Positions 19,406 through 30,887 of a stretch of 64,000 nucleotides of DNA are shown piece after piece; within the stretch, counting starts at the first letter, position 1; every line of letters starts with the position of its first letter. The DNA is from Dictyostelium firmibasis (taxonomy: Eukaryota > Evosea > Eumycetozoa > Dictyosteliales > Dictyosteliaceae): positions 1 through 64,000 of the forward strand of contig CM069770.1 in the NCBI GenBank assembly GCA_036169595.1. Reading direction: 5' to 3'. A program made the position numbers and the translations under genes. The notes under the pieces were generated by a model. The model saw nothing but the letters and a program-made list of their open reading frames with translations, searched no databases and had not been told where the DNA came from.

Positions 19406-19470
19406 GCGTGGACGATTTATAGCTGGTTTGACGCCTGGTATCGCCTTTGTGCTCACGACCTAATTGATGT

Positions 19471-22457
19471 TATGTATCAATTTATATTATCATATATATA
19501 TTTATATTATGAATACATTTATTTATTTGATTATTCCCAAATATTTAAGATAATTTTTAAATTTTTAAAAATTTCGCGCAAAGTGTGGTGTGGGGTGTGT
19601 TAAAATTTCCCGCGCAAACAAGTGCGCCAAAAAGTGGGGGAAAAATTTTTTTTTTTTTTTTTTTTTGTTGAAATTTTTACAGACGAATGCATTTCATTAT
19701 AAATACCACACAGAAACTTTTACAATTTGATTTATTTTATTTGGGAATTCCTCCTATATGTTTAAGATACATTCACACAATTTTTATACAAATAATTAAT
19801 TTATAACAATATTTTTATATATTTTAATTTAATATTATACTAACTCATACAATATTTTAAATTAAATAAAATAATGAACACCACTGTTAATAATAACTCT
19901 AATGATCAAAGCTATGGCAGTTCATCTACAGATAATAACACAAATTCGATGGATATTAGAATGAAATCAATTGAAGATCAAATAAATAAATTAACATTAA
20001 CATTTAGTAGATACGTTAAAGAACCAATAACATCTAACAATAATATAAGTAAAAACCAAGAGAATAATAACAATTCAGATAAAGAGAATGAAGATAATGA
20101 TGATGATTCAAATAATGATGTCGATATACCAACTGAATATCAATTATCTGATTCATTGTTTAATGAATATAAACATTTATTAAACAATCAAGGTTCACTT
20201 GTTGAAGAACAATGTATCCTCAAAAAGAACGATATTTCTGATTTTAATAAAACTTTTTGCTTTCCATCAAATTTTCAAGTAAATGTTGCTCCATTCGGTA
20301 CTCCAGATGGTATTACTGCCTCATCTCATCTCAAGAATAATGATTCCGATCTATTCATTGTCGAAAAAAGAATCAATGATATATTGAAACCTATCCTCTT
20401 GATATCAAACATGTTATCATCTACTGAACTATTAAGTTATTTAGCTGATTCTACTATTCTTTTAACTATTAATGCACAAGCATCATTAAGTCGTGTTCGT
20501 CGTAACAACATATCAAAAGAAATATATGGTTCTGAAGTCGTTCAACCAATCAAGATAAAGGATACTCCAAAATTATTTGATGAAACTGAAACTGAAAGTA
20601 TAAGAAAGTTATCAAAGGTAATCAGAAAGAATAATGAAACAAAACAATCATTATCAAAAAGTAGTTATCAATCAAAATCAAGATTTAAGAAATCATTTAA
20701 TAATAACAACAATAATAACAATAATAACAACTCAAGTGGTAATAACACTAATGGAAACAGTAGTAATAGTAAATCCAATAGTGGGAGTAATGGCCGATCC
20801 AACAACTTCAATGGATCCCAAAGTACTGTTGCAGCAGGTAGCAACAATACCAAGTCTGGAAACGGTTCCAACAACAACTACCGTTTTCCGAAGAACAAGA
20901 AGTAAACTTACCGGTAGGTGGACGTCTCGTCCACTTCAAACAAGTTTGGAAAGAATTGGGTCTTCCAAACTTTTGTCAAGAAATAGTAAATGGTCTAAAG
21001 ATTCATCTACTTCCAAACTTCAAACCGATGCTGAACCCAATTCCGATCTCGATGTCAGATGGTCCGAAAACGGATTGCATCACAAACGAAGTACAAGAAT
21101 TGCTACTAGTCGATGCTATAGAGCAAGTACTTCCAAACCGTTATTCAAAACTCGTTTTTTACTCCAACGTGTTTACGGTTCCAAAAGCTGGAACGAATTT
21201 ATTTCGTCCAGTACTAGATTTAAAAAGATTAAACAAGTTCATCAGCAATCAATCATTCAAGATGGAAGGAATAAAAAATCTCTCATCAATGTTGAAACAA
21301 GGTTATTACATGGTAAAACTCGATATCAAGAAAGCTTATCTTCATATATTAGTGGAAGAAAGATTCAGAGACCTATTTCGGTTCGTTTGGAAAGGAATTC
21401 ATTATCGTTGGAAAACGATGCCATTCGGATTATCAACAGCTCCTCGAGTCTTCACAATGTTAATGAGACCAGTACTCCAAAGATTAAGAGAAATCAATGT
21501 ATCAGTAATCGCTTACTTGGACGATCTTCTAATTGTTGGTTCAACAAAAGAAGAATGTATTCTCAACCTCAACAAAACAATGGACCTTTTGTTAAAACTG
21601 GGATTCAAATTAAATCTAGAAAAGAGTGTTTTACGACCAACTCAAACAATAACATTTCTCGGCTTAGAAATCGACTCAATATCAATGAAATTGCTTGTCC
21701 CGGAGAAAAAGAAAAAGAGTGTCATCAAAGAAATAAAAAACTTTCTAAAACTGGATTCAAGTTCTCTAAGAAAGTTAGCTGGTTTAAAAGGAAAGCTTAT
21801 TGCATTGAAAGATGCAGTAATACCATTCCGTCTATACACTCGACAAACAAACAAGTTCCATTGTCAAAGTTTAATTATCGCAAATGGAAATTGGGATCAA
21901 TCATTTACAATCCCTCAAGAAGTAAAGATAGAAATATCAAATTGGTTAAAACTCTTAAACCAATGGAATGGAAAAGAAATAAGTCTTTTTCCAAGTTACG
22001 ATTATGTGTTAACAACAGATGCATCAGAATCAGGTGCAGGTGCAACTCTAAAGAAAGGAAACAAGCTCATACAAACTTGGTCTTTCCAATGGTCAACCGA
22101 CCAATCAAACATGTCATCGAATCGTCGAGAAATGCTTGCACTATTAATGGCATTTCAAAAACTTTGTCGAAAGTTAAAGAGCTGCAATCTAAAAGTTCAA
22201 ACCGACAACACAACAACTCTATCGTATATCAACCGTCAAGGTGGTTAAATCCAGAACCTATCGATTCTCTTCGAACAACTTTGGAAACAATGTCTCAAGA
22301 AGAAAATCAATCTGATCGGGGAACACATTCCAGGATTCTTCAATATCAAAGCCGATCACCTCAGTCGTCTATCAGAGATGAATCACAAATTATCCAAGCC
22401 GATCAAGAGTTACAACTGGCAACTCAAAAAAGAAGTATTCAATCGAATTCAACTCCA
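19471..22457 (+). mobile_element. DIRS-1, 3'-truncated copy
   Basis: It has a type A left terminal repeat (about 19,475-19,868, with CGCGCAAAGTGTGGTG), then the gag frame from 19,874, and the overlapping frames for reverse transcriptase/RNase H (from 20,956; YLDDLLIVG, TTDASESGAG) and the recombinase-side ORF. It ends abruptly near 22,457 against an inverted DIRS piece. It is broken, with the right third missing and few other breaks. Very close to the whole copy at 57.5 kb, so young. Confidence 0.9.
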
Positions 22458-23022
22458 ATTGATAACTACTTTTTGATAATGATTGTTTTGTTTCATTATT
22501 CTTTCTGATTACCTTTGATAACTTTCTTATACGTTCAGTTTCAGTTTCATCAAATAATTTTGGAGTATCCTTTATCTTGATTGGTTGAACGACTTCAGAT
22601 CCATATATTTCTTTTGATATGTTGTTACGACGAACACGACTTAATGATGCTTGTGCATTAATAGTTAAAAGAATAGTAGAATCAGCTAAATAACTTAATA
22701 GTTCAGTATCGACTTCAGAATTATCAGTAGATGATAACATGTTTGATATCAAGAGGATAGGTTTCAATATATCATTGATTCTTTTTTCGACAATGAATAG
22801 ATCAGAATCATTATTCTTGAGATGAGATGAGGCAGTAATACCATCTGGAGTACCAAATGGAGCAACATTAACTTGAAAATTTGATGGAAAGCAAAAAGTT
22901 TTATTAAAATCAGAAATATCGTTCTTTTTGAGGATACATTGTTCTTCAACAAGTAAACCTTGATTGTTTAATAAATGTTTATATTCATTAAACAATGAAT
23001 CAGATAATTGATATTCAGTTGG
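22458..23022 (-). mobile_element. DIRS-1 gag fragment, inverted
   Basis: The minus strand encodes part of the DIRS gag protein (for example FCFPSNFQVNVAPFGTPDG), matching 58,120-58,690. Its left end is fused head-on to the truncated DIRS copy and its right end is cut by the Skipper LTR. It is a broken fossil fragment. Confidence 0.9.
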
Positions 23023-23401
23023 TGTTAGAGTTTAACTAGTTTTATTAAAAGAAATAGTAACTCAAGACACAAAATAATGAAATAATATTCTCAAAACGAA
23101 GTTCGTAAAAATTAAATTAAATTTTTACAATTGTCGAAATTTTGTTATTTTTTTCTCTTCGAAAAAGTCGAAGATGTTTTTATAATTTTTTAAAATAAAT
23201 CATTACGCTAGTTTTTTCCCACACTGAAACTTTACCTTTATTGTAAGAATTTTTATATTTATTTGTTTTAATTATATAAATAATATTAGATAGAAATTAG
23301 GATGTAGATTGTATGATTATAATATAGAGTAGTTAGTGGACATACAGGTACAGCGTTAATAGTTATATAGTTAGAATAAGTAAACGAGGGAAACCCCAAC
23401 A
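23023..23401 (+). repeat. Skipper 5' LTR
   Basis: It begins TGTTAGAG. A TG...CA rule would place its end at CCCCAACA near 23,401, but the 3' copy is shortened, so that boundary is a guess. It includes the CTTCGAAAAAGTCGAAG palindrome near 23,157. Confidence 0.75.
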
Positions 23402-23782
23402 CTTTTTTTTTTTTTTTTTTTTTCTGACAAGAGAGATAAAAAGTTATAAAGAGGGAAAGATACATCAATATCTATATTCACAAAAGATGAATAATAGGTA
23501 GTTGGTGATATCAATAGTGCAGCATTAAGAAAAAATAAAAAGATTGATGCAAGAGACTATGTATTTATTTTTATTTTTTTGAAAAAAAGAAAATAAAAAT
23601 AAATATGTAAGGATATATCTGCTCAATGAATAAAAATTCTTTAAATGTGATAGCCTATTAATTGTTGTATAGTGTTGTTATAAAATGTTAATTCTTTTGA
23701 AAAAAAATAATAATAAAATAATTAAGATAAAATATTAATTAATAATTTTAGTCTTTAAATTAATTTTACTATTATAAAAAAT

Positions 23783-24904
23783 ATGTCAAAAAAAGCAAAC
23801 AATTCAAAGAACACAACAACAACAACAACATCACCCACAAAAATAGTTGATAACTCTCGAATAGTAGAGAATCCGGAGTTATTCCAAACTCATTCGGATA
23901 GTGAAGCATCAGATGCTATCACTGTTAGTCAACTAGCCAAGATGGTGAAAGACCTCGAGAGAAAATTGGCGGAGAAGGCTAATGAAATGGAGAAGTTTAA
24001 GGATAACTCCAGAAGAATAATGGATAGTAAGACGGTTGAAAGTGTTAAAACCGCAGCCAATGGAGAGATACAATATCAAAGATTTGTAGATTTCTGCCCA
24101 TTATTTAATATAAAGCCTAATCTTAGCGAATTTTTGAGAAATGGTTGTGCCAATGACAAAACCGCACCACACCTAGATTGCTACGACAAAGAGGTGGAGG
24201 GTGAAGAGTTAAAAAGTATATTAAGAAGAGTGCACAAGGCACACAAAGAGGCCGAGAGAGCGAGTGACCTCCCAGTCATTATCATGGATCTGGTTGAAGC
24301 CGTCACTAACTCCCAAAAGATTAACAGTTCATTTGAGACTGATAAGAACCTTGATAGAGTGTACAACTTTATTAATATCTACAGTCCACCTCACTACAAT
24401 GGTAAAACAGTAGAGGAGAAATTTAATAAGGACTGTGAGAACAAGGTCAAAATCTGCAAAGAGATGCTGATTGCTTCAGTTCATCCACAATTCGCCTCTG
24501 AAGTTAGAGCACTAATCTCCAATGAAAAGTGTATCGACGCTTCGCGTAGCAAAATATCTGACTTCATTTTCAATAATGAAATAAGATTAAAAAGCTTTAC
24601 TGGTAAGAGACAACGTGAAGAAAATATCACAAGTCCAGGTAATGCAAGGCTACAAAGCCCAAAACCAATCCAACCAGCCGAGAGAAAGGCGATGCTAGAA
24701 GGCATTAGAAAAAAGGGTAGTGGTTGTGGTCCAAATGTTAATCTTACAACAATCAATGACAACATTTTGTTATTTAGAAGTAATAATAATGTATGTCTCA
24801 ATTGTGGAAGAAATCATTTAGTTAAAGAATGTAGAGCTCAGTCGAGTAATGAAAAGGTTCAAATCGACAAGAGTCAAAGTCCATTCAAAAGAATGACCAA
24901 ATGA
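23783..24904 (+). CDS. Skipper gag
   Basis: A frame of 373 codons. The N-terminus is Ser/Thr/Asn-rich, followed by a coiled-coil-like stretch (~50-75) and a capsid-like middle. A zinc knuckle CLNCGRNHLVKEC (C-x2-C-x3-H-x4-C) lies at residues ~338-350. It is the structural protein of the element's particle, first in the element and followed by pol. Confidence 0.85.
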   Translation: MSKKANNSKNTTTTTTSPTKIVDNSRIVENPELFQTHSDSEASDAITVSQLAKMVKDLERKLAEKANEMEKFKDNSRRIMDSKTVESVKTAANGEIQYQRFVDFCPLFNIKPNLSEFLRNGCANDKTAPHLDCYDKEVEGEELKSILRRVHKAHKEAERASDLPVIIMDLVEAVTNSQKINSSFETDKNLDRVYNFINIYSPPHYNGKTVEEKFNKDCENKVKICKEMLIASVHPQFASEVRALISNEKCIDASRSKISDFIFNNEIRLKSFTGKRQREENITSPGNARLQSPKPIQPAERKAMLEGIRKKGSGCGPNVNLTTINDNILLFRSNNNVCLNCGRNHLVKECRAQSSNEKVQIDKSQSPFKRMTK

Positions 24905-24959
24905 TGCCATGCCGATGATGGTGTAGAAAATAATAATAATAAAATAAATAAAAAATATT

Positions 24960-27900
24960 TTTTTCCAAACTATCATCACATAGAGGATCATGATCAATTA
25001 GATGATCATGACTCATTAAAAAAACTTGAAGACATTTATTTTAATTTAAAACATTCAAACAATGAAAGTGAGAATGATGATCCTAATAAAGGACAGAATA
25101 AAATAAAGAAGTTCCTTCAAAAAGTATATGAGGTTAAACTAAAACACAATGAAGAGATTGAAATTCCTTCAAAGGTGAAGATAGAGAAACCCATAAAAAT
25201 AATAAATAAAGAAATTGATAATAAAATTAAAGATAATAATAAAAATTATATTGTTAATTTATTTAATCAATTAAAAGAAACTAATTTCAACTTTGATTCC
25301 ATAAAGAGAAAAGGGGAAGAAAAGGTTAAAGAAATTTATGAAATTAGATTTAACGAAAATAAAAAACCTTTAATTACAATGGTTGCTAATTCATCCATTG
25401 GTAATAAAGATATAATGATTCCTATTGTAAAAGGTATTATGATAGAGAACAAAAATAACATGAACAAACCACGTTTGATATTAGATCCAAAGAAGGTAAA
25501 TGAAACCATAAAAGTGATCTTGGATACAGGTAGTAATATCAGTTTAATTAATAGAAAATTATTAACTGAGGAGATGAAATCAATGATTCACAACAGTAAA
25601 GATATTGTTGAATTTCCACTACTTGGTATTAAAGAATCAAATGTGCAAGATGTTAATATACAGTTAGGAGATGACGTATATAAATTTATTGTAACTGATG
25701 TCGAAGTAGTTGATGTTTTAATTGGTAATGATATTTTAAAAGAATCAATCATTGATCAACAAAAACAATTACTCATCCTTAACAATAGAAGGTATAGAAT
25801 AACATACCAAAAATCAAAAGAGTATAAGTGTAATTTGAATACCGAAGAGGAAGAATACATTAACTCTAAATTCGAAGAAGATGAAGACATAAAAGATAAA
25901 GTAATAGAAATTGTCGAAAATCTTCCATCAACAATTTGTGATATATTAGTAAAAACAAATCCTTCTGAGGAAGAGATTGAAATAATAACTAATTTTATCA
26001 GCGAAGAGTTTGAAGATGTGATAGTTGAGAAACTTCCAGAAATTTCTGATCAATTAAAGAAATCTAGAAGGAATAAAATTATTCACAATATTCTGATTAA
26101 AACAGGTATGGAAATAAAACCAGCAAAAAAGTTGATTTATTACACATCAGATGATCAGAAAAAGGTAGTAGAAGAGATGATTGAGAAATTTTTAGATCTA
26201 GGTATTATAACAAGATCAAAATCCAATTATTCTTCTCCAATTATCCTCATCAGAGAGGAGAGTAAATGGCGAATAGTTCATGATTATCGTAATTTAAATG
26301 AAGTAACAGTAAGAGATGAACATCCATTTACACCAGCAGATAATTTAATCAGTCAATGTAAAGATTCTAAATTGTTTTCTAAATTTGACATGATTATGGG
26401 ATTCTTCCAAGTGATGTTAAATCCAAAACATCAACAATATACGGCGTTTACAACCCACATTGGAAAATTCGAGTATCTCAGAATGCCGATGGGATTGGTA
26501 AATTCGCCTTCAACATTTGCTAGGCTTATGGTTGAAACCTTTGGAAAAATTAAGAATCTACTACAATACTTTGATGATTTATTAATTCATACAAAGGAGA
26601 ATTATAAAAAACATTTTATTGAAATAATTAGAATGTTATTATATTGTAGAAAATACATGATTTATATTGCAAAATCAAAAAGTCATATGTTCAAAAAAGA
26701 AGTAGATTTTTTAGGATTTCAAATAAATCAAAAAGGTATTTCTCCAAGAGCTGCTAAGATTAGAGCCATCACTGAATTACCAAACCCAAGAACCGCAAAA
26801 GAGGCTGAATCTGCTTTAGGTTTGTTTGGATTCTTCAGAAGAGTTATTCCCAAGTATGCAGAGAAAACTGCATTCATATCAGCTGAATCAAAGGTCAAGG
26901 GGGGAAACTATCCGATAAAGCAATAGAAGAGTTCATTGCATTAAAGGAAGAGTTTAAAGGTGACAATATTGTTGCTATCCCAATCGAAAAGAACGATGAT
27001 CCTGTTGACATGGAATTACTTGAGGAACCACACGGATTACCAGTTAAAGATCCGGATAATATATTCAATGGTGGATACCATCTATATTGTGATGTTAGTG
27101 ACCTAGCTTTGTCAGGTGTACTATATCAAATCCAAGAAAGTAGACTCAGACCAATATGGTTTCATAGTAGAAAACTATCTGAAACTCAGAAAAGATACGG
27201 TATTGGTGATAGAGAATTCCTTTCGATAGTTGATTCACTCAAAAAATTCCAATATTTATTAATGGGGAAAAGAGTGACAATTTATACTGACCACCAAAAC
27301 CTACTATATGTTATTAATAAGACGAGCGAACAGCTATTGTCGAATAGACAAATAAACTATATAAAATATTTAGAAGAGTTTAATGCAAAATTAATACATA
27401 TTAGTGGTAATAAAAATGGTGTGGCTGATTTCTTATCTCGTAAATATGACTCATTCCAATGGGATGCCTCATTTTTAGAGAAGATTAAAGAAGAACAAGA
27501 AGGTTCGGAATGGCTAAAAGAGATGAAAAATAATCAAAATCTCTGCATCGAAGGAACCAATGATATATATTATCTTGTAGAAGATGGTATAAGAAAATTA
27601 ATAATTATAGAAAAAGAAACTATAGATAAAATAGTAAGAGAATATCATGACGCCAAATATAGTGGTCATAAGTCATTCGAAGTCGTGTATAATAACATTA
27701 GACATGATTATTATTTTAGAGATATGTATTCTATAATTAAAAGATATATCAAATCTTGTGCAGTATGCCAATTGAATATCAATAGAAAGGAAACTGGGTT
27801 ACTTCAAAGTTTAGAAATACCCTATGAGGTTTGGAGGGACATATCAATGGATTTCGTCTCCATGCCCAAATCTAAAATGGCAATGAATGGATTCCAAGTT

Positions 27901-29133
27901 GAAGTAGATCAATGCTGCATGATAGTATGTAGATTATCTAAAATGATTCATGCAATCCCATGTGCTAAAACCATCAATGCTGAACATACAGCACAACTCA
28001 TGTTGAATCATGTTTTCAGATTACATGGTTATCCAAGGACCATTGTATCAGACAGAGACCCAAAATTCATATCGGAAATTTGGAGACTTTGGGCTGAAAC
28101 TATGGATTCGAAATTAAAAATGACTGTTGCACATAGAGCGAAAGGGGATGGCCAAACTGAAAGAAAAATTCAAGAATTCGTTGCAATCCTAACAAAGATG
28201 TCGAGCACATACGGAGAAGGATGGGCAGATCTTACTGCGTTAGCAGAATTTGCAATGAATTCATCTATTAGTAAGGTAACGAAAATGTCACCTTTCCAAG
28301 CAGTTTATGGTTTCAATCCACCAACTCCAGTGAGTCATTTTAATACTTTAACAAGAACTAAGATTCCGTTGAGTAGTATCAAAAAAATCATACGTGATAA
28401 TATTCTTGATGCTCAAATAACCTCACAAAAATATTATAATAAAAATCGTGGTAAAGCACCCGACTACAAAATAGGTGACAAAGTGTTTGTAAAAAGAAAA
28501 TACTTTGAAACTGGTCTTTCAAAAGATATTATTTCTAAAAAACTAGAATCTAAAAATTGTGGTTCATTCAAAATCATTGAAGTAAATGGAAACAATGTAA
28601 CTCTAGATCTAATTAGTTATCCTAGAAAACACAATGTGTTCAACGTTGACCAATTAGTACAACTATTTGAAGATGATAATTGGATTAGAAATGAAATATC
28701 AATGCCTGACGCAGAAGAGACTGAAGAGTCCACCTATGAAGTAGAAAAAATTATTAACTACGATAGAAAACATAGACGTTATCTAGCCAAGTTTGTTGGT
28801 TATCCAGAACCTGAATGGGTCAAAGAGGAAGATGCCAACTGTGATGAGTTGATAAAAGAATATTGGGAAGTTCAAAATGAAAAATTGAACTCAAAACAAG
28901 GGAGGGAGAGCAGACAACAAGAAAATCTTGAGTCAATTGTTCATCCTGAAACCTCCAATATCTCTTTATCCGACAGATCAGAGAGCAACTTTCAAGATCC
29001 AGAGATTCCAGAGAATTTCAATAAATCCAAAGCTGGAAGGAAAAGAGTTAATAATAAAGGAGGAGAATCGGAAGTTGTTAAAAGTAAAGTCACAAAGAGT
29101 GGTAGAACCAGTAAACCACCAAGTAGATTCTAA
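24960..29133 (+). mobile_element. Skipper pol region
   Basis: Parts in order: aspartic protease (VILDTGSNISLINRK, near 25,518), reverse transcriptase (YFDDLLIHT near 26,568, with PMGLVNSPSTFARLM before it), RNase H (YCDVSDLALSGVL near 27,087), integrase with an HHCC-type zinc region (HDAKYSGHK to CAVC, ~27,650-27,770) and a DDE core (MDFVSMP, SDRDPKF), and a C-terminal chromodomain (YEVEKIINYDRKHRRYLAKF near 28,735). The chromodomain places it among chromoviruses. By my reading the region has about one break, so this copy is treated as a fossil. Confidence 0.88.
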
Positions 29134-29166
29134 AGCCCATAATCTCCTTCAGAGGGGAGGGGAAGG

Positions 29167-29523
29167 TGTTAGAGTTTAACTAGTTTTATTAAAAGAAATA
29201 GTAACTCAAGACACAAAATAATGAAATAATGTTCTCAAAACGAAGTTCGTAAAAATTAAATTAAATTTTTACAATTGTCGAAATTTTGTTATTTTTTTCT
29301 CTTCGAAAAAGTCGAAGATGTTTTTATAAATTTTTAAAATAAATCATTACGCTAGTTTTTTCCCACACTGAAACTTTACCTTTATTGTAAGATTTTTTAT
29401 ATTTATTTGTTTTAATTATATAAATAAAATTAGATAGAAATTAGGATGTAGATTGTATGATTATAATATAGAGTTAGTTAGTGGACATACAGGTACAGCG
29501 TTAATAGTTATATAGTTAGAATA
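29167..29523 (+). repeat. Skipper 3' LTR, shortened
   Basis: Matches the 5' LTR from TGTTAGAG to about ATATAGTTAGAATA, then gives way to TTTAATTTAA repeats. It marks a rearrangement rather than a clean insertion end. Confidence 0.85.
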
Positions 29524-29547
29524 ATTTAATTTAATTTATAAAAAAAT

Positions 29548-29660
29548 TTAATTTAATTTAATTTAATTTAATTTTTACGAACTTCGTTTTGAGAATATTA
29601 TTTCATTATTTTGTGTCTTGAGTTACTATTTCTTTTAATAAAACTAGTTAAACTCTAACA
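29548..29660 (-). mobile_element. Inverted piece of a Skipper LTR
   Basis: It reads as the reverse complement of the first ~105 bp of the LTR, ending AACTCTAACA at 29,660, where a DIRS recombinase fragment begins. The TTTAATTTAA spacer joins it to the 3' LTR of the whole element. It is therefore the start of a second, oppositely oriented Skipper insertion, otherwise lost. Confidence 0.85.
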
Positions 29661-30388
29661 AAATTCTTGTAAGACCATTTGACCAAGTCAGATGATCTTG
29701 CTAAACCAAACATTTTACAAAGAACAAAAGTCTTATGTAGAAGGACAGAGTATGTAAACTTTGGATAAACGTTGATTGTAGATAAGTATTTGAAAACTTG
29801 ATTTGCATTCCAGATTTCATTATACTTTGAGTTACTTGGACGTAACTTGTGAATACCAGTCATTATTCTTGATATGAATGGATCATTAACTATTTCAGAT
29901 TGATTCCTAAGAATGAGCAACTGATTGAGCATTGAACGATGACTGTTAATTGTTGAATAAGCCAACGGAGGTTGTAGCTTGAATAAATAGGTTAAATAGT
30001 CCATAAAAACTACCAGAGTAATCTTTGATGGATCCAAACGATTCAAAATACAAAAGAAATGGAACTTTGAGTAATTTGAATCATAGACCTTTAAGGTTGA
30101 TGGTTGCCAAGAGTTCATGAACAAATTCGAAGTACTCGATTTACTTGTTTTAAGTATTGAGTTTACATGAGATTGGAAAGTCGAATAATCCCCAGTTTCC
30201 ATCGTTGCTGAATTTGAATTGGTATTGACTCTATCGATTCTTTTGTCAATACTTCTTGGAACGTACCCAGTACTTGAGGAAACAGATGGCGATGATGACG
30301 AGGAACTTGAGCTTGAATCATCGGATACCAAGTTGCTGATCTCCAAATCGGGAAGATCAGTATTATAGAAACCATCTTCGAACTCAAT
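29661..30388 (-). mobile_element. DIRS-1 recombinase fragment
   Basis: The minus strand encodes the N-terminal and middle part of the recombinase region (ISNLVSDDSSS..., LKVYDSNYSKFHFFCILN, MTGIHKLRPSNSKYNEIW). It is cut on the left by the inverted LTR and on the right by Harbinger-type DNA. A broken fossil, close in sequence to 55.8-56.4 kb. Confidence 0.9.
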
Positions 30389-30714
30389 GAAGTACTTTCA
30401 CAGATTTAAATTTTGCACTTTTTAAAATCCAAGAATTGTAAATTATAATTTTATATAATCAATCATCTAAGTAATTCTTTAAATTCTCATTTAATAAAAT
30501 CTAATAGAAATAAGTTTTCATGTTAAATAACTATTTTTTTGTTATATCTAATAAAAAATAATAATATATTTTCTTATTTATTTTTTAAAATGGGTAAATA
30601 ATTTTTGTCAAAATATCATAATTTGTTGAATATGATATGTTTGTTTAAACATTTTCATTTTCAACGTTATTTAAAAATTTACAAAATTTAAATTTAAATC
30701 TGTGAAAGTACCTC
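30389..30714. mobile_element. MITE-like relative of the Harbinger-type element
   Basis: A ~326-bp unit with inverted ends, GAAGTACTTTCACAGATTTAAATTT at the left and AAATTTAAATCTGTGAAAGTACCTC at the right. It is related to the sub-terminal sequence of the full element next door (ACTTTCACAGATTTAAATT at 30,770 and 34,000). No coding capacity. Only ATT separates it from the full element. Confidence 0.65.
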
Positions 30715-30887
30715 ATTGAGGTGTTTACAGTAAATTGTAGAAATCAAATTCAAAAATTAAGTACGGTGTACTTTCACAGATTTAAATTTAATTTTTGTAA
30801 AACATATCAAATTTTCGACGAAAACTCTTTTAAATTAAAATAAACTTTAAAAGGAATAAAAAAATAATATAATTTAAAAAAATATAT

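Larger units (their letters stand above)
19014..19470 (+). other. Bacterial-looking insert between DIRS pieces
   Basis: About 450 bp of mixed base composition (many GC, GCC, CGC and GTG words) lie between a DIRS fragment and a DIRS terminal repeat. They include a textbook intrinsic terminator (19,030-19,074) and a bacterial-style ORF (19,244-19,405) whose frame stays open after its stop to about 19,470. The composition is unlike anything else within several kb except the 34.9-40.4 kb segment. I infer a bacterial origin; the source is unknown. Confidence 0.6.
23023..29523 (+). mobile_element. Skipper chromovirus (Ty3/gypsy), nearly whole
   Basis: The 5' LTR starts TGTTAGAGTTTAACTAG at 23,023 and the 3' LTR at 29,167. 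The two agree closely for about 355 bp, which suggests a recent insertion. Between them lie gag (23,783-24,904) and a pol region (about 24,960-29,133) with protease, reverse transcriptase, RNase H, integrase and chromodomain in that order. It looks almost whole, with about one break in pol and a shortened 3' LTR. It was inserted into an inverted DIRS gag fragment. Skipper is a known D. discoideum element concentrated in centromeric clusters. Confidence 0.92.

Noticed and set aside
21642-21854. Minus-strand ORFs within DIRS and Skipper coding regions
   Set aside because: Shadows of the overlapping plus-strand reverse transcriptase and gag frames.
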